A stretch of 64,000 nt of DNA from Bradyrhizobium sp. B124 (lineage in GTDB: Bacteria; Pseudomonadota; Alphaproteobacteria; Rhizobiales; Xanthobacteraceae). Every line of letters begins with the position of its first letter. The first letter of the stretch is position 1. Below are positions 1 to 10,464 of this stretch, piece by piece. The translations under genes were made by a program, and so were the position numbers. The DNA lies in contig NZ_CP152413.1 of the NCBI RefSeq assembly GCF_038967635.1, positions 4,402,001 to 4,466,000 of the forward strand, read 5' to 3'. A model generated the notes under the pieces. It was given only the letters and a program-made list of their open reading frames with translations, was not told the DNA's origin and searched no databases.

Positions 1-404
1 TAGGCGGCCGCAGCGTCCTGCAGCAGTCCCCGCTCGCTCGGAGATCCGCTCGAGCCGGCGTAGCCGCGGTACGACAACGCCACCAGCCCGGTCCCGTCGG
101 CCGTGATGGCCTTGAAGCGTGCCACGCGGCCGGCAAGGAAATCGCCATTGCCCGGAAAGAACAGCACGACCGGCCGGCCCGGCTTCGCCGGCACGTGCCA
201 GACGATGACCTTCTCGTCGTCAGCCGTGGTGAGAACATGCTCCTCCGCTTCGGGAAGGCCGGCGGCTGCGGGCGCCGTCCGCCCGACCGGCGGGATCGGA
301 AACAGCAATTCGCGCTGCTTGACGTACAGCACCGCCAGTCCGCCGAGATAGACGACGGCCGCGGCGATCACGAGCCATTTCAGGATTGCAAGTACCAGCG
401 CCAT
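1..404 (-). CDS. alpha/beta hydrolase, N-terminal part (cut by left edge)
   Basis: The frame starts with ATG at 404 on the minus strand and is open to base 1, giving 134 visible residues with no stop. The N-terminus is a single hydrophobic anchor (WLVIAAAVVYLGGLAVLY) followed by KQRELLFPIP. Then come a strand-rich stretch with VVLFFPGNGDF, which resembles the oxyanion-hole loop, and ALSYRGYAGSSGSPSE, typical of the membrane-anchored BEM46/ABHD13-like alpha/beta hydrolases. The nucleophile elbow (GxSxG), acid and histidine lie beyond the edge, so activity cannot be judged. It is probably an inner-membrane-anchored serine hydrolase of unknown substrate. The fold is inferred from the visible motifs. 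Confidence 0.8.
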   Translation of the reverse strand, partial: MALVLAILKWLVIAAAVVYLGGLAVLYVKQRELLFPIPPVGRTAPAAAGLPEAEEHVLTTADDEKVIVWHVPAKPGRPVVLFFPGNGDFLAGRVARFKAITADGTGLVALSYRGYAGSSGSPSERGLLQDAAAA

Positions 405-419
405 CACAGGTAGCCGCAG

Positions 420-590
420 CTATGTCTTGCCGCGAAGCTTGAGCAGCTTCTCGACGTCAGCCTTGATGCTGTCGGGGATCGGCCGGCACGCGCACGCCGA
501 CGCATGCGCGACATGCCACTTGATGCGCTGCTCGCGCGTAGCCCGGGGCGGCATGCGATGGTCTCGATGCCACTCCCGGTTCAGCGCCAT
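420..590 (-). CDS. 56-residue conserved small protein
   Basis: ATG at 590 and stop TAG at 420-422 give 56 residues. The protein is basic and contains the signature-like segments ALNREWHRDHRMPPRATREQ, IKWHVAHASACACRPIP and a C-terminal helix (IKADVEKLLKLRG). I recall similar short rhizobial hypothetical proteins with an NREWH...MP..AT..QRI.WH...H...C.CRPIP pattern, so it looks like a real gene. The histidines and the CAC pair could bind metal, but that is inference. It sits between the hydrolase and pntB on the same strand, 11 bases beyond the pntB stop. Function unknown. Confidence 0.7.
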   Translation of the reverse strand: MALNREWHRDHRMPPRATREQRIKWHVAHASACACRPIPDSIKADVEKLLKLRGKT

Positions 591-601
591 TCGCCGCGTG
601 C

Positions 602-1999
602 CTACATCGCCTTGACGATGTTCTCGGTGACCTTCTTGGCGTCGCCGAGCAGCATCATGGTGTTGTCGCGGTAGAACAGCGGGTTGTCGATGCCGGCATA
701 GCCCGACGCCAGCGAGCGCTTGATGAACATCACGGTGCCGGCCTTCCAGACCTGCAGCACCGGCATGCCGTAGATCGGCGAGGTCTTGTCCTCTTCGGCG
801 GCAGGGTTGGTGACGTCGTTGGCGCCGATCACGAACGCGATGTCGGCCTGGGCGAACTCCGAGTTGATGTCCTCGAGCTCGAACACCTCGTCATAGGGCA
901 CGTTGGCCTCGGCCAGCAGCACGTTCATGTGGCCGGGCATGCGCCCCGCCACCGGGTGAATGGCGTATTTCACCTCGACGCCTTCCTTCTTCAGGATATC
1001 GCCCATCTCGCGCAGCGCGTGCTGGGCCTGCGCCACCGCCATGCCGTAGCCGGGCACGATGATGACCTTGGAGGCGTTCTTCATGATGAAGGCGGCATCG
1101 TCAGCCGATCCGAGCTTGGCGGGTTTCTGCTCGCCCGAGCCGCCGCCGGCCGCCGCGGTCTCGCCGCCGAAGCCGCCGAGGATCACCGAGATGAACGAGC
1201 GGTTCATCGCGTGGCACATGATGTAGGACAGGATCGCACCCGACGAGCCGACCAGCGCGCCGGTGATGATCAGCGCCGAGTTGCCGAGCGTGAAGCCGAT
1301 GCCGGCCGCGGCCCAGCCGGAATACGAGTTCAGCATCGAGATCACGACCGGCATGTCGGCGCCGCCGATCGGGATGATCATCAAGACGCCGAGCGCCAGC
1401 GCGATGATGGTGATCAGCCAGAAGTCGAGCGCGCTGCCGCTCATCACCAGGCCGACGATGAAGAACACCAGCGCCAGGGCGAGGACGATGTTGATGACGT
1501 GGCGGAACGGCAGGATGATCGGCGCGCCGCTCATCCGCGCCGACAGCTTCAGGAACGCGATCACCGAGCCGGTGAAGGTCAGGGCGCCGATCGCAACGCC
1601 GAGCGACATCTCGACCAGGCTCTGCGGATGGATGTTGCCGGGCGTGCCGATGTCGAACGCCTCGGGGGCGTAGAACGCGCCGGCGGCGACCAGCACCGCG
1701 GCCATGCCGACCAGCGAGTGGAACGCAGCGACGAGCTCCGGCATCGAGGTCATCGGCACCCGGCGCGCGATGACAGCGCCGATGCTGCCGCCGATCGCGA
1801 TCGCGACGATGACCAGCAGCCAGGCGACGCCGTCGGCCGGCGGATGGCTCGCCAGCGTGGTGGCGACCGCGATCGCCATGCCGATCATGCCGAAGAAATT
1901 GCCCTGGCGCGACGATGCCGGGCTCGACAGGCCGCGCAGCGACAGGATGAACAGCACCCCTGCCACGAGATACAGAACAGCAGCCAGATTGGCGTTCAT
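602..1999 (-). CDS. pntB: NAD(P) transhydrogenase subunit beta
   Basis: The 465-residue product is the membrane beta subunit of the proton-translocating transhydrogenase, which drives NADPH formation from NADH using the proton gradient. The first ~265 residues hold eight or nine hydrophobic helices (starting LAAVLYLVAGVLFILSL). After a glycine-rich linker, domain III binds NADP(H): VPGYGMAVAQAQHA, HPVAGRMPGHMNVLLAEA, GANDVTNPAA and KRSLASGYAGIDNPLF are all present. Length matches the family. It is the last gene of the pntAA-pntAB-pntB operon, 43 bases after pntAB. Confidence 0.97.
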   Translation of the reverse strand: MNANLAAVLYLVAGVLFILSLRGLSSPASSRQGNFFGMIGMAIAVATTLASHPPADGVAWLLVIVAIAIGGSIGAVIARRVPMTSMPELVAAFHSLVGMAAVLVAAGAFYAPEAFDIGTPGNIHPQSLVEMSLGVAIGALTFTGSVIAFLKLSARMSGAPIILPFRHVINIVLALALVFFIVGLVMSGSALDFWLITIIALALGVLMIIPIGGADMPVVISMLNSYSGWAAAGIGFTLGNSALIITGALVGSSGAILSYIMCHAMNRSFISVILGGFGGETAAAGGGSGEQKPAKLGSADDAAFIMKNASKVIIVPGYGMAVAQAQHALREMGDILKKEGVEVKYAIHPVAGRMPGHMNVLLAEANVPYDEVFELEDINSEFAQADIAFVIGANDVTNPAAEEDKTSPIYGMPVLQVWKAGTVMFIKRSLASGYAGIDNPLFYRDNTMMLLGDAKKVTENIVKAM

Positions 2000-2042
2000 C
2001 TCAGGTCCCCCTTTGTCTTCGTCACCCCGAGGTGCACGCCGC

Positions 2043-2360
2043 TCACTTGGCTTTCTTCTTGTACATCGCCAGCATGCGCTGGGTGACCAGGAAGCCGCCG
2101 AAGATGTTCACGCAGGCGAAGATCAGCGCCACGAAGCCGAAGCCGCGGGCCCAGCCCGATCCGCTCGACACCATGCCGACGCCGACCGCGAGCAGCGCGC
2201 CGACCACGATCACCGAGGAGATCGCGTTGGTCACGCTCATCAGCGGGGTATGCAGCGCGGGGGTCACCGACCACACCACGAAGTAGCCGACGAACACGGC
2301 AAGAACGAAGATCGACAGCCGGAACACGAACGGATCGACGGCCTGCGCGAGATGCTCCAT
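2043..2360 (-). CDS. pntAB: NAD(P) transhydrogenase subunit alpha 2 (membrane part)
   Basis: This 105-residue protein starts [15 protein letters not shown], with a good ribosome site (GGAGAGAAG) just upstream of the ATG at 2360. A longer in-frame reading to 2450 overlaps pntAA and is unlikely. It has three hydrophobic helices ([55 protein letters not shown]) and corresponds to the C-terminal membrane segment of single-chain PntA, encoded separately as in Rhodospirillum rubrum and rhizobia. It lies 11 bases downstream of pntAA and upstream of pntB. Confidence 0.95.
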   Translation of the reverse strand: MEHLAQAVDPFVFRLSIFVLAVFVGYFVVWSVTPALHTPLMSVTNAISSVIVVGALLAVGVGMVSSGSGWARGFGFVALIFACVNIFGGFLVTQRMLAMYKKKAK

Positions 2361-2371
2361 GGCTTCTCTCC

Positions 2372-3496
2372 TTACTTCGGCTGGAAGTTGGGATGGATGA
2401 CGGCGCCGTCCCTGGTCAGCGCGGTGGCCTTCACCAGCTCGTCGTCCCAATTGACCGCGAGCGCCTTGCTGGCCTTGTCGACCATCGTCTCGATGAACGA
2501 GAACAGGTTGCGCGCGTAGAGGCTCGAGGCCGACGCGGCGACGCGGCCGGCGACGTTGGTGTAGCCGACGATCTTGATGCCGTCGGTCTCGACCACCTCG
2601 CCGGGTCTCGCGCCCTCGACATTGCCGCCGCGCTCGACCGCGAGATCGACCAGCACGGAGCCGGGCTTCATCGACTTCACCATCTCGCCGCTGACGAGCT
2701 TCGGCGCCGGACGGCCCGGGATCAGCGCGGTGGTGATCACGATGTCCTGCTTCTTGATGTGCTCGGCGGTCAGCGCGGCCTGCTTGGCCTGATACTCCTT
2801 GGACATCTCCTTGGCGTAGCCGCCGGCGGTCTGCGCGTTCTTGAACTCCTCGTCCTCGACGGCGAGGAATTTGGCGCCCAAGCTCTCCACCTGCTCCTTG
2901 GTGGCGGGCCGCACGTCGGTCGCGGTGACGACGGCGCCGAGACGGCGCGCGGTCGCGATCGCCTGCAGGCCGGCGACGCCGACCCCCATCACGAACACTT
3001 TCGCGGCCGGAATGGTGCCGGCGGCGGTCATCATCATCGGGAAGGCCCGGCCAAACGCTTCGGCGCCCTCGATCACCGCGCGGTAGCCGGCGAGGTTGGC
3101 CTGCGAGGACAGCACGTCCATCACCTGGGCGCGGGTGATGCGCGGCATCAGCTCCATCGCAAACGCCGACACGCCGGCATCGGCCATCGCCTTCAGCGCG
3201 GCCTCGTTGCCATAGGGATCCATGATCGCGATCACCAGCGCGCCGCGCTTGTACTTCGCGAGCTCCGAGGCTTCGGGCCGCTTCACCTTGATGATGATGT
3301 CGGCATCCTTGAGCGCATCGGCGCTGACGGTGGCGCCGGCCGCGACAAGCTCCGAATCGGGCAGCCCCGATTTGACGCCCGCGCCCGGCTCAACGGCGAC
3401 CTCGGCGCCCAGCGCCTTGAACTTCTTGATGGTATCGGGCGAAACCGCAACCCGCGGCTCGGACGCATCGATTTCCTTGGCAACGGCGATCTTCAT
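2372..3496 (-). CDS. pntAA: NAD(P) transhydrogenase subunit alpha 1 (NAD-binding, soluble)
   Basis: The 374-residue product is the soluble domain I that binds NAD(H). The N-terminus [20 protein letters not shown] is typical of the alanine dehydrogenase/PntA family. A Rossmann motif ([20 protein letters not shown]) followed by [13 protein letters not shown] marks the nucleotide site, and [13 protein letters not shown] plus [14 protein letters not shown] are family signatures. It ends without membrane helices, which are supplied by pntAB. A GGAGG-like ribosome site precedes ATG 3496. It is the first gene of the three-gene operon, so the promoter should lie in 3497-3638. Confidence 0.96.
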   Translation of the reverse strand: MKIAVAKEIDASEPRVAVSPDTIKKFKALGAEVAVEPGAGVKSGLPDSELVAAGATVSADALKDADIIIKVKRPEASELAKYKRGALVIAIMDPYGNEAALKAMADAGVSAFAMELMPRITRAQVMDVLSSQANLAGYRAVIEGAEAFGRAFPMMMTAAGTIPAAKVFVMGVGVAGLQAIATARRLGAVVTATDVRPATKEQVESLGAKFLAVEDEEFKNAQTAGGYAKEMSKEYQAKQAALTAEHIKKQDIVITTALIPGRPAPKLVSGEMVKSMKPGSVLVDLAVERGGNVEGARPGEVVETDGIKIVGYTNVAGRVAASASSLYARNLFSFIETMVDKASKALAVNWDDELVKATALTRDGAVIHPNFQPK

Positions 3497-3638
3497 GGGC
3501 CCTCCGGCGGCGCGAGCGGCGCACGCGTCTTCAAACTAGCGTTATTTTCGCCAGATTGGATACCCGGTTTTTCCATCCGGGTTTCGACAGGAATTCCGGC
3601 ACCGCCGCGGGACGGCGATGCCGCTAGCCGATCAGGGA

Positions 3639-3791
3639 TCAGACCAGGAAATAGGCCATCAGAGCGAGGAGGATGGCGACGCTGATGGTGCCGTATTTGA
3701 CCAGCACGATAAACCCTTCATAGGTCTGCTCATGCGCCACGTAATCGTTGCCGTCGGCGGTCGTATAGGCCACTTCGCTATGGTCTGCCAT
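3639..3791 (-). CDS. aa3-type cytochrome c oxidase subunit IV
   Basis: ATG at 3791 and TGA at 3639 give 50 residues: a polar N-terminus (MADHSEVAYTTADGNDY, then HEQTYEGFIVLVKYG) and one C-terminal membrane helix (TISVAILLALMAYFLV). This matches the bacterial aa3-type oxidase subunit IV family (PF07835), a one-helix protein of aa3 oxidase in alphaproteobacteria. It lies 142 bases upstream of pntAA on the same strand, a neighbourhood that I recall from other rhizobia. The main oxidase genes are not in this window. Confidence 0.9.
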   Translation of the reverse strand: MADHSEVAYTTADGNDYVAHEQTYEGFIVLVKYGTISVAILLALMAYFLV

Positions 3792-4041
3792 CGCTGTCCC
3801 CAGTCAGAAATTCGCGTTCTGCGAGCCATTACCGCAAACAGGTTGGCAGGGCAACGGCGTGGTCCCGATCGGGCGATTTGAACCGCAAATCGTCCCCGAT
3901 TCACCCCTCGAGCGACGGCCCCGCGGCCGCCCCTCGGGCAGGATTGATCTCCCAAACGCGGGCGTCACGGAACGATCATGCCGCGAGGCGCAAAAAACGC
4001 TGCGCGAATCTGACCCGAGCCAGCCGGCAGGCCGATGGTCA

Positions 4042-6003
4042 TCAGCCCATCGTCTCCAGTTCGTCGATCATGCCGGCGATGACGGACAGGCCGCCGTCCC
4101 AGAATTTCGGGTCCTTGGCGTCGAGCCCGAACGGCCGCAGCAGCTCGGAGTAATGCTTGGTGCCGCCGGCGGCGAGCATGTCGAGATAGCGCTCGGCGAA
4201 ACCGTCGGATGCGTGCTCGTAGACCGCATAGAGCGAGTTCACCAGGCAATCGCCGAACGCATAGGCGTAGACGTAGAACGGCGAGTGGATGAAGTGCGGG
4301 ATGTACATCCAGAACGTCTCGTAGCCCGGCTTGATCTCGATCGCGGGCCCGAGGCTCTCGCCCTGCACGCTGAGCCACAGCTCGCCGATCCGCTCGGCGG
4401 TGAGCTCGCCATTCTTGCGCTCGGTATGAACCGCACGCTCGAATGAGTAGAACGCGATCTGCCGCACCACGGTGTTGATCATGTCCTCGACCTTGCCCGC
4501 GAGCAGCGCCTGGCGCTGCTTGGCGTTCCTGGTCTGCGACAACAGCCGCTTGAAGGTCAGCATCTCGCCGAACACGCTCGCGGTTTCCGCCAGCGTCAAC
4601 GGCGTCGGCGCCATCAGCGCGCCGTTCTTCGCTGCCAGCACCTGATGGACGCCATGGCCGAGCTCATGCGCCAGCGTCATCACGTCGCGCGGCTTGCCCT
4701 GATAATTCATCAGCACATAGGGGTGCGCCGACGGCGTGGTCGGATGCGAGAAAGCACCGGGCGCCTTGCCCGGACGCACCGGCGCATCGATCCAGCGATC
4801 GCTGAAGAAGCGCTCCGCGATCTCGGCCATCTTGGGCGAAAAGCCGTTATAGGCCGACAGCACCATGTTGCGCGCCTCGGGCCAGGCGATCGTGCCGGTC
4901 GCCGCGAACGGCAGCGGCGCGTTGCGGTCCCAGTGCGGCAGCTTCTTCTTTTTGAACCAACCGGCCTTCAACGCGTAGTAGCGGTGCGACAGCTTCGGAT
5001 AGGCCGCGCGCACGGAGGCGACCAGCGCATCGACCACCTCGCGCTCGACCCGGTTGTTGAGATGGCGAGAATCCGCGATATCCTGGAAGCCCCTCCAGCG
5101 GTCGGAGATTTCCTTGTCCTTGGCCAGCGTGTTGGTGATCAGCGCGAAGGTGCGCTCATTGTCCCTGAAGGTCTTGGCGAGCGCCTGCGCGGCCGACTTG
5201 CGCTTGTCGCCGGCCTTGTCCTGCAACAGGTTCAGCGTCGGCTCGATCGCGAGCTCCTTGCCCGCGACCTTGAAGCGCAGGCCGGAGATGGTCTGGTCGA
5301 ACAGCCGGTTCCAGGCCGCGTAGCCGCTCTGTGCCTTTTCGTGGAAGAGCTGCTCGACGCGATCCTCGAGCTGGTACGGCTTGTCCTTGCGCAGATCCTC
5401 GATCCACGGCCGGTAGTGGCCGAGCGTGGGCTCGGCCATCGCGCGCTCGATCACGTCATCGTCAACGCGATTGATCTCGAGCGAGAAGAACAGGAGATGC
5501 ACCGAGGCCGCCGTCAGCCGCTCGGAGACGTCGCCGTAGAATTTCGAGATCGCCGGATCGACGCTGTCGCCGGCATGGACCAGGCCGGCATAAGAGCCGA
5601 GACGGCCAGCCAGATCGTCGATCGCCTCATAGCGCCTGATCGCCCCGGCCAGCCACTTTCCGCCGCCTTCCTTGCCGGTATTTTCGGCAAGCTTGCCCTT
5701 GTAGTCGGTCTCAAACGCGACGCAATCTGCATCCATTTTCTGCAAATCGCGTGCGACTTCCGGCGCGTCGATACCGGAGTAGAGATCTGCCAGATTCCAT
5801 TCCGGAAGCTTGCCGGTCTTGCCGGCCGCCTGTTTCGCCGCCGGGCCGGCTGCGGCCGGTTTGCGTTGCGCGGCCGTCTTGCGCAGCGCGGCTTCCTTGC
5901 GGAGCGCGGCCTTGCTGGGTGCAGACTTGCTGAGAGCAGGCTTGCTGGGAGCAGACTTGCCGGGAGCAGACTTGGGGGAGGCAGTTTTGGAGCGCGAGGT
6001 CAT
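4042..6003 (-). CDS. pepF: M3 family oligoendopeptidase (PepF type)
   Basis: The 653-residue product is a zinc metallo-oligopeptidase of family M3, probably cytosolic. The catalytic motif LAHELGHGVHQVLA lies near residue 443, with the third-ligand region around LTLAETASVFGEMLTFKRLL. Residues ~1-60 are a low-complexity, lysine/alanine/serine-rich tail built from degenerate KSAPSKPALSKSAPSK units and a QRKPAAAGPAAKQAAGK stretch. The peptidase domain begins around KLPEWNLADLYSGIDAPEV. No strong ribosome site precedes ATG 6003, so a start inside the repetitive tail is possible. It stands alone, divergent from the response regulator at 6146. Confidence 0.93.
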   Translation of the reverse strand: MTSRSKTASPKSAPGKSAPSKPALSKSAPSKAALRKEAALRKTAAQRKPAAAGPAAKQAAGKTGKLPEWNLADLYSGIDAPEVARDLQKMDADCVAFETDYKGKLAENTGKEGGGKWLAGAIRRYEAIDDLAGRLGSYAGLVHAGDSVDPAISKFYGDVSERLTAASVHLLFFSLEINRVDDDVIERAMAEPTLGHYRPWIEDLRKDKPYQLEDRVEQLFHEKAQSGYAAWNRLFDQTISGLRFKVAGKELAIEPTLNLLQDKAGDKRKSAAQALAKTFRDNERTFALITNTLAKDKEISDRWRGFQDIADSRHLNNRVEREVVDALVASVRAAYPKLSHRYYALKAGWFKKKKLPHWDRNAPLPFAATGTIAWPEARNMVLSAYNGFSPKMAEIAERFFSDRWIDAPVRPGKAPGAFSHPTTPSAHPYVLMNYQGKPRDVMTLAHELGHGVHQVLAAKNGALMAPTPLTLAETASVFGEMLTFKRLLSQTRNAKQRQALLAGKVEDMINTVVRQIAFYSFERAVHTERKNGELTAERIGELWLSVQGESLGPAIEIKPGYETFWMYIPHFIHSPFYVYAYAFGDCLVNSLYAVYEHASDGFAERYLDMLAAGGTKHYSELLRPFGLDAKDPKFWDGGLSVIAGMIDELETMG

Positions 6004-6145
6004 CTTGTTCGTAACCTTACTTCAGTCGGAAAGATGTCGGCGGCGGCGGAATGAAAGCGGGTTTGCAAGGTTTAAGAGTGCGTTAATCGGCATCGGCGAC
6101 ATTGCCCCGATTCGAGACAGATAAACGTAGCGTGCGGGGAAAACC

Positions 6146-7636
<1,491 letters not shown>

Positions 7637-7941
7637 ACCCGAGGCCGACAGGGCCATACCAGGGAACCTTTTGAACCGTGTCCCGTCGGTGACAGACAAA
7701 GGCTGTGCCGCGTGGCAAAAACGCACGGCCCGAGCGAAATCAGCCGCTTCGAGGTCAGTTTGTCGTGAGTTGCCCCGCAAGGCGCTGGCTGCACAAGAGG
7801 GGCAAATGTATCGTCTGCGTCAATTGCGTGCAGGCATACGAGTCGTTTGAGAAGCCGGCGCTTTCGCGCAAGCTATGAAACCGAATACCGATTTGAACTG
7901 TTCCAGAATCTGAGGGGCAGTTCCACCCAGGGGGTGCGAAA
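7637..7941 (+). other. intergenic stretch of 305 bases
   Basis: It lies between the response regulator and the L,D-transpeptidase, both on the plus strand. I found no convincing short gene, clear terminator or repeat family. The last ~100 bases are relatively A+T rich and probably hold the promoter of the transpeptidase gene. Confidence 0.4.
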
Positions 7942-10200
7942 ATGCGTGACTGTTCGAACAACCGTCGAGGGTTTGACCGCGTATTGATGGCCGTCGCGGC
8001 GACCTTCCTCACGGTGTCCGCGAGCTCGGCCTTCGCGCAGGACACGCCTCGCTCCAGCGCCTCGGAACTGGCAATCGACGCCGCGATCCCGCGCCCCGAA
8101 CCGGCCAATGTGCCGCCGCCCACCGCAAGCGATTTCAAGGCCGACACCACCGCCGCGCTGCCCGACGCAGCCAAGCCGGCGGACGTGAAGCCCGCCGAGG
8201 TGCAGGCCACCGAAGCCAAGCCCGCCGATGCCAAGCCTGTCGATGCAAAGCCGGCAGAACCGAGCGCGACGGCCAAGGCTGTCGAGCCGAAGCCCGCCGA
8301 TGTCGTCACCGCGCCGGCAACCAAGCCCGCCGATGCACCGAAGACCGATACCGCGGTCGCGCCGGCCGCACCCGCCCCTGCAACCGCAACGGCGCCTGTC
8401 GCAGCTCCGGCTCCCGCGACGGCGGCAGCTCCCGCGACCGAACCGGCGAAGGCTGCGAGCAACGTTGCCGCCGAGGATCAGCCGGTCGCCGACAAGCTGC
8501 GCGAGCTGCTCGCCAGCAAGTCGCTGCGCACCTTCGATCGCAAGAACGAACGCGCAGCCGCCGAGAAGTTCTATTCGGCCCGCGAATATGCACCCGTCTT
8601 CACCAAGGCCGGCAAGCTGACCGATGCCGGCAAGGGCGTCATCGCCCGCCTGAAGGATGCGGCCGCCGACGGCCTCGATGCATCAGACTATCCGGTGCCG
8701 GATTTCACTGCTGCGACGACGCCCGATACGCTGGCAGACGCCGAGCTGAAGCTCGCGGCCAGCATGCTGGACTATGCGCGCCAGGCCCAGAGCGGCCGCA
8801 TGCACTGGTCGCAGGTGTCGGCGGACATCCTCTATCCGGAGCACCCGATTGATCCGGCCGAAGTGTTCGCGAATGTGACCTCGGCCAAGGACGCCTCTGC
8901 CGCGCTCGACGGCTACAACCCACCGCAGAAGCTCTACAAGGAGCTGAAGAAGAAGCTCGCCGAGCTGCGTGGCCAGGGCGACGGCCCGGTGATCACGATC
9001 GCCGACGGCCCCGCGCTGAAATACGTTCCCGCGCGCAAGAAGCAGGCCGCGGTCGAGATGGACGATCCGCGCGTGCCGGATCTGCGCAACAAGCTCGGCA
9101 TCACCGAGGATGCCGACAGCACCAAGTATGACGCGACGGTGGCGCGGGCCGTGGAGAAATTCCAGAGCAGCGTCGACCTCAAGGCGACCGGCGTGCTCGA
9201 CGAGCGCACGGTGAAGGCGCTGAACAATCCGAAGCGCGACCGTCAGATCGACACCGTGCTCGTCAACATGGAGCGCTGGCGCTGGCTGCCGCGGCAGCTC
9301 GGCGCCGCCAATGTCGGCAACGCCTATGTGATCCTCAACATCCCCGACTATACGCTGAAGGTGATGCAGAACGGCGCGCAGGTCTGGACCACGCGCGTCG
9401 TCACCGGCAAGCCCGGCCAGCACGCCACGCCGCTGCTGACCGAAACGATGAAGTACATCACGGTCAACCCGACCTGGAACGTGCCGCCATCGATCATCTA
9501 CAACGAGTATCTGCCGGCCCTGCAGCAGGATCCGACGGTGCTGCAGCGCATGGGCCTCAAGCTCGAGCGCAACCGCGACGGCTCGATCCACGTCTCGCAG
9601 CCGCCCGGTGAAGCCAACGCGCTCGGTCGCATCCGCTTCAACTTCCCGAACAAGTTCCTGGTCTATCAGCACGACACGCCGGACAAGTATTTGTTTGCGA
9701 AGGATGAGCGCGCCTTCAGCCACGGCTGCATGCGCGTGCAGAATCCGGATCAGTACGCGTCCGTGCTGCTCAACATCACCGAGCCTAACCAGCACTACAC
9801 GCCGGAGCGGATCCGCAGCATGTACGGCTCGAGCGAAGTCGATCTGAAATTCCCGACGCCGATCCCGGTCAACATCACCTACCAGACCGCGTTCGTGGAC
9901 GACGCCGGCAAGCTGCAAATCCGCAGGGACATCTACGGCCGCGACGCCGCCATGCTGTCGCTGCTCAAGAACAACCGCGGCAAGGATCTCGAAACGGTCG
10001 TGGCGCACGCCCAGCCGAGCTACGCGCGGCCGCCGAGCAGCAGCCTGCCGCCTGGCGTCAACGTCGCCGGCGACAACAGCGGCTTTGGCTCCTCCGGACC
10101 GAACTTCTTCGAGCGCCTGTTCGGTGGATTCGGCCAGCCGGAACCGCAGCCGGTCCGCCGCGGCCAGGCCCAGCAGCAGCGCCGGGTTATCACCCGCTAA
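7942..10200 (+). CDS. L,D-transpeptidase, YcbB/LdtD-like
   Basis: The 752-residue product probably forms 3-3 cross-links in peptidoglycan. Residues 1-33 are a Sec signal peptide (ending SASSAFAQ). Residues ~60-180 are a low-complexity alanine/proline/lysine spacer of AKPADVKPAEVQ-type units, likely an extended periplasmic tether. A scaffold region (DKLRELLASKSL... to QSGRMHWSQVS), a peptidoglycan-binding domain (~375-430, VARAVEKFQSSVDLKATG) and a YkuD catalytic domain follow. The active site is HGCMRVQNP with H594 and C596. The tail is rich in Pro, Gly and Arg. A hairpin follows the stop, and the next gene (DUF882) also acts on the wall. Confidence 0.93.
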   Translation: MRDCSNNRRGFDRVLMAVAATFLTVSASSAFAQDTPRSSASELAIDAAIPRPEPANVPPPTASDFKADTTAALPDAAKPADVKPAEVQATEAKPADAKPVDAKPAEPSATAKAVEPKPADVVTAPATKPADAPKTDTAVAPAAPAPATATAPVAAPAPATAAAPATEPAKAASNVAAEDQPVADKLRELLASKSLRTFDRKNERAAAEKFYSAREYAPVFTKAGKLTDAGKGVIARLKDAAADGLDASDYPVPDFTAATTPDTLADAELKLAASMLDYARQAQSGRMHWSQVSADILYPEHPIDPAEVFANVTSAKDASAALDGYNPPQKLYKELKKKLAELRGQGDGPVITIADGPALKYVPARKKQAAVEMDDPRVPDLRNKLGITEDADSTKYDATVARAVEKFQSSVDLKATGVLDERTVKALNNPKRDRQIDTVLVNMERWRWLPRQLGAANVGNAYVILNIPDYTLKVMQNGAQVWTTRVVTGKPGQHATPLLTETMKYITVNPTWNVPPSIIYNEYLPALQQDPTVLQRMGLKLERNRDGSIHVSQPPGEANALGRIRFNFPNKFLVYQHDTPDKYLFAKDERAFSHGCMRVQNPDQYASVLLNITEPNQHYTPERIRSMYGSSEVDLKFPTPIPVNITYQTAFVDDAGKLQIRRDIYGRDAAMLSLLKNNRGKDLETVVAHAQPSYARPPSSSLPPGVNVAGDNSGFGSSGPNFFERLFGGFGQPEPQPVRRGQAQQQRRVITR

Positions 10201-10242
10201 TCTGCCTCTCCGCCCGATTGGGATAAATATTGAAGTAAAATC

Positions 10243-10271
10243 AACGATCTCGCTCAAAAAGCGAGATCGTT
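10243..10271 (+). terminator. hairpin downstream of the L,D-transpeptidase
   Basis: AACGATCTCGC and GCGAGATCGTT form a perfect 11-bp stem around a 7-base A-rich loop, 43 bases after the stop codon. The following T run is short (TTTAC), so termination may be partial. Confidence 0.6.
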
Positions 10272-10464
10272 TACGTTAACCATTTCCCGTGGGGTCCGGG
10301 GAACAGGGCTATCTTTTGCCACACTCCCCCAGTTAGTTAAGCCCAACTTGGGGGCGGGTCGGTAAACCTCGGTTAACCCTCCCGCTTTAAGAAAGCGTTC
10401 ACCGTCTTCCGCAGGGGGTCTGCGAGGATGCCGACCGAACGCTCGTCGACTGGGTGGGCTCATA

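Noticed and set aside
3562..3584. Terminator for the cytochrome oxidase subunit IV gene (ACCCGG / CCGGGT inverted repeat)
   Set aside because: The stem is only six base pairs with no T run on the minus strand; too weak to list.
929..3685. Long plus-strand frames opposite the pnt genes
   Set aside because: The minus strand encodes complete, motif-bearing transhydrogenase subunits; the plus frames have no family signature.
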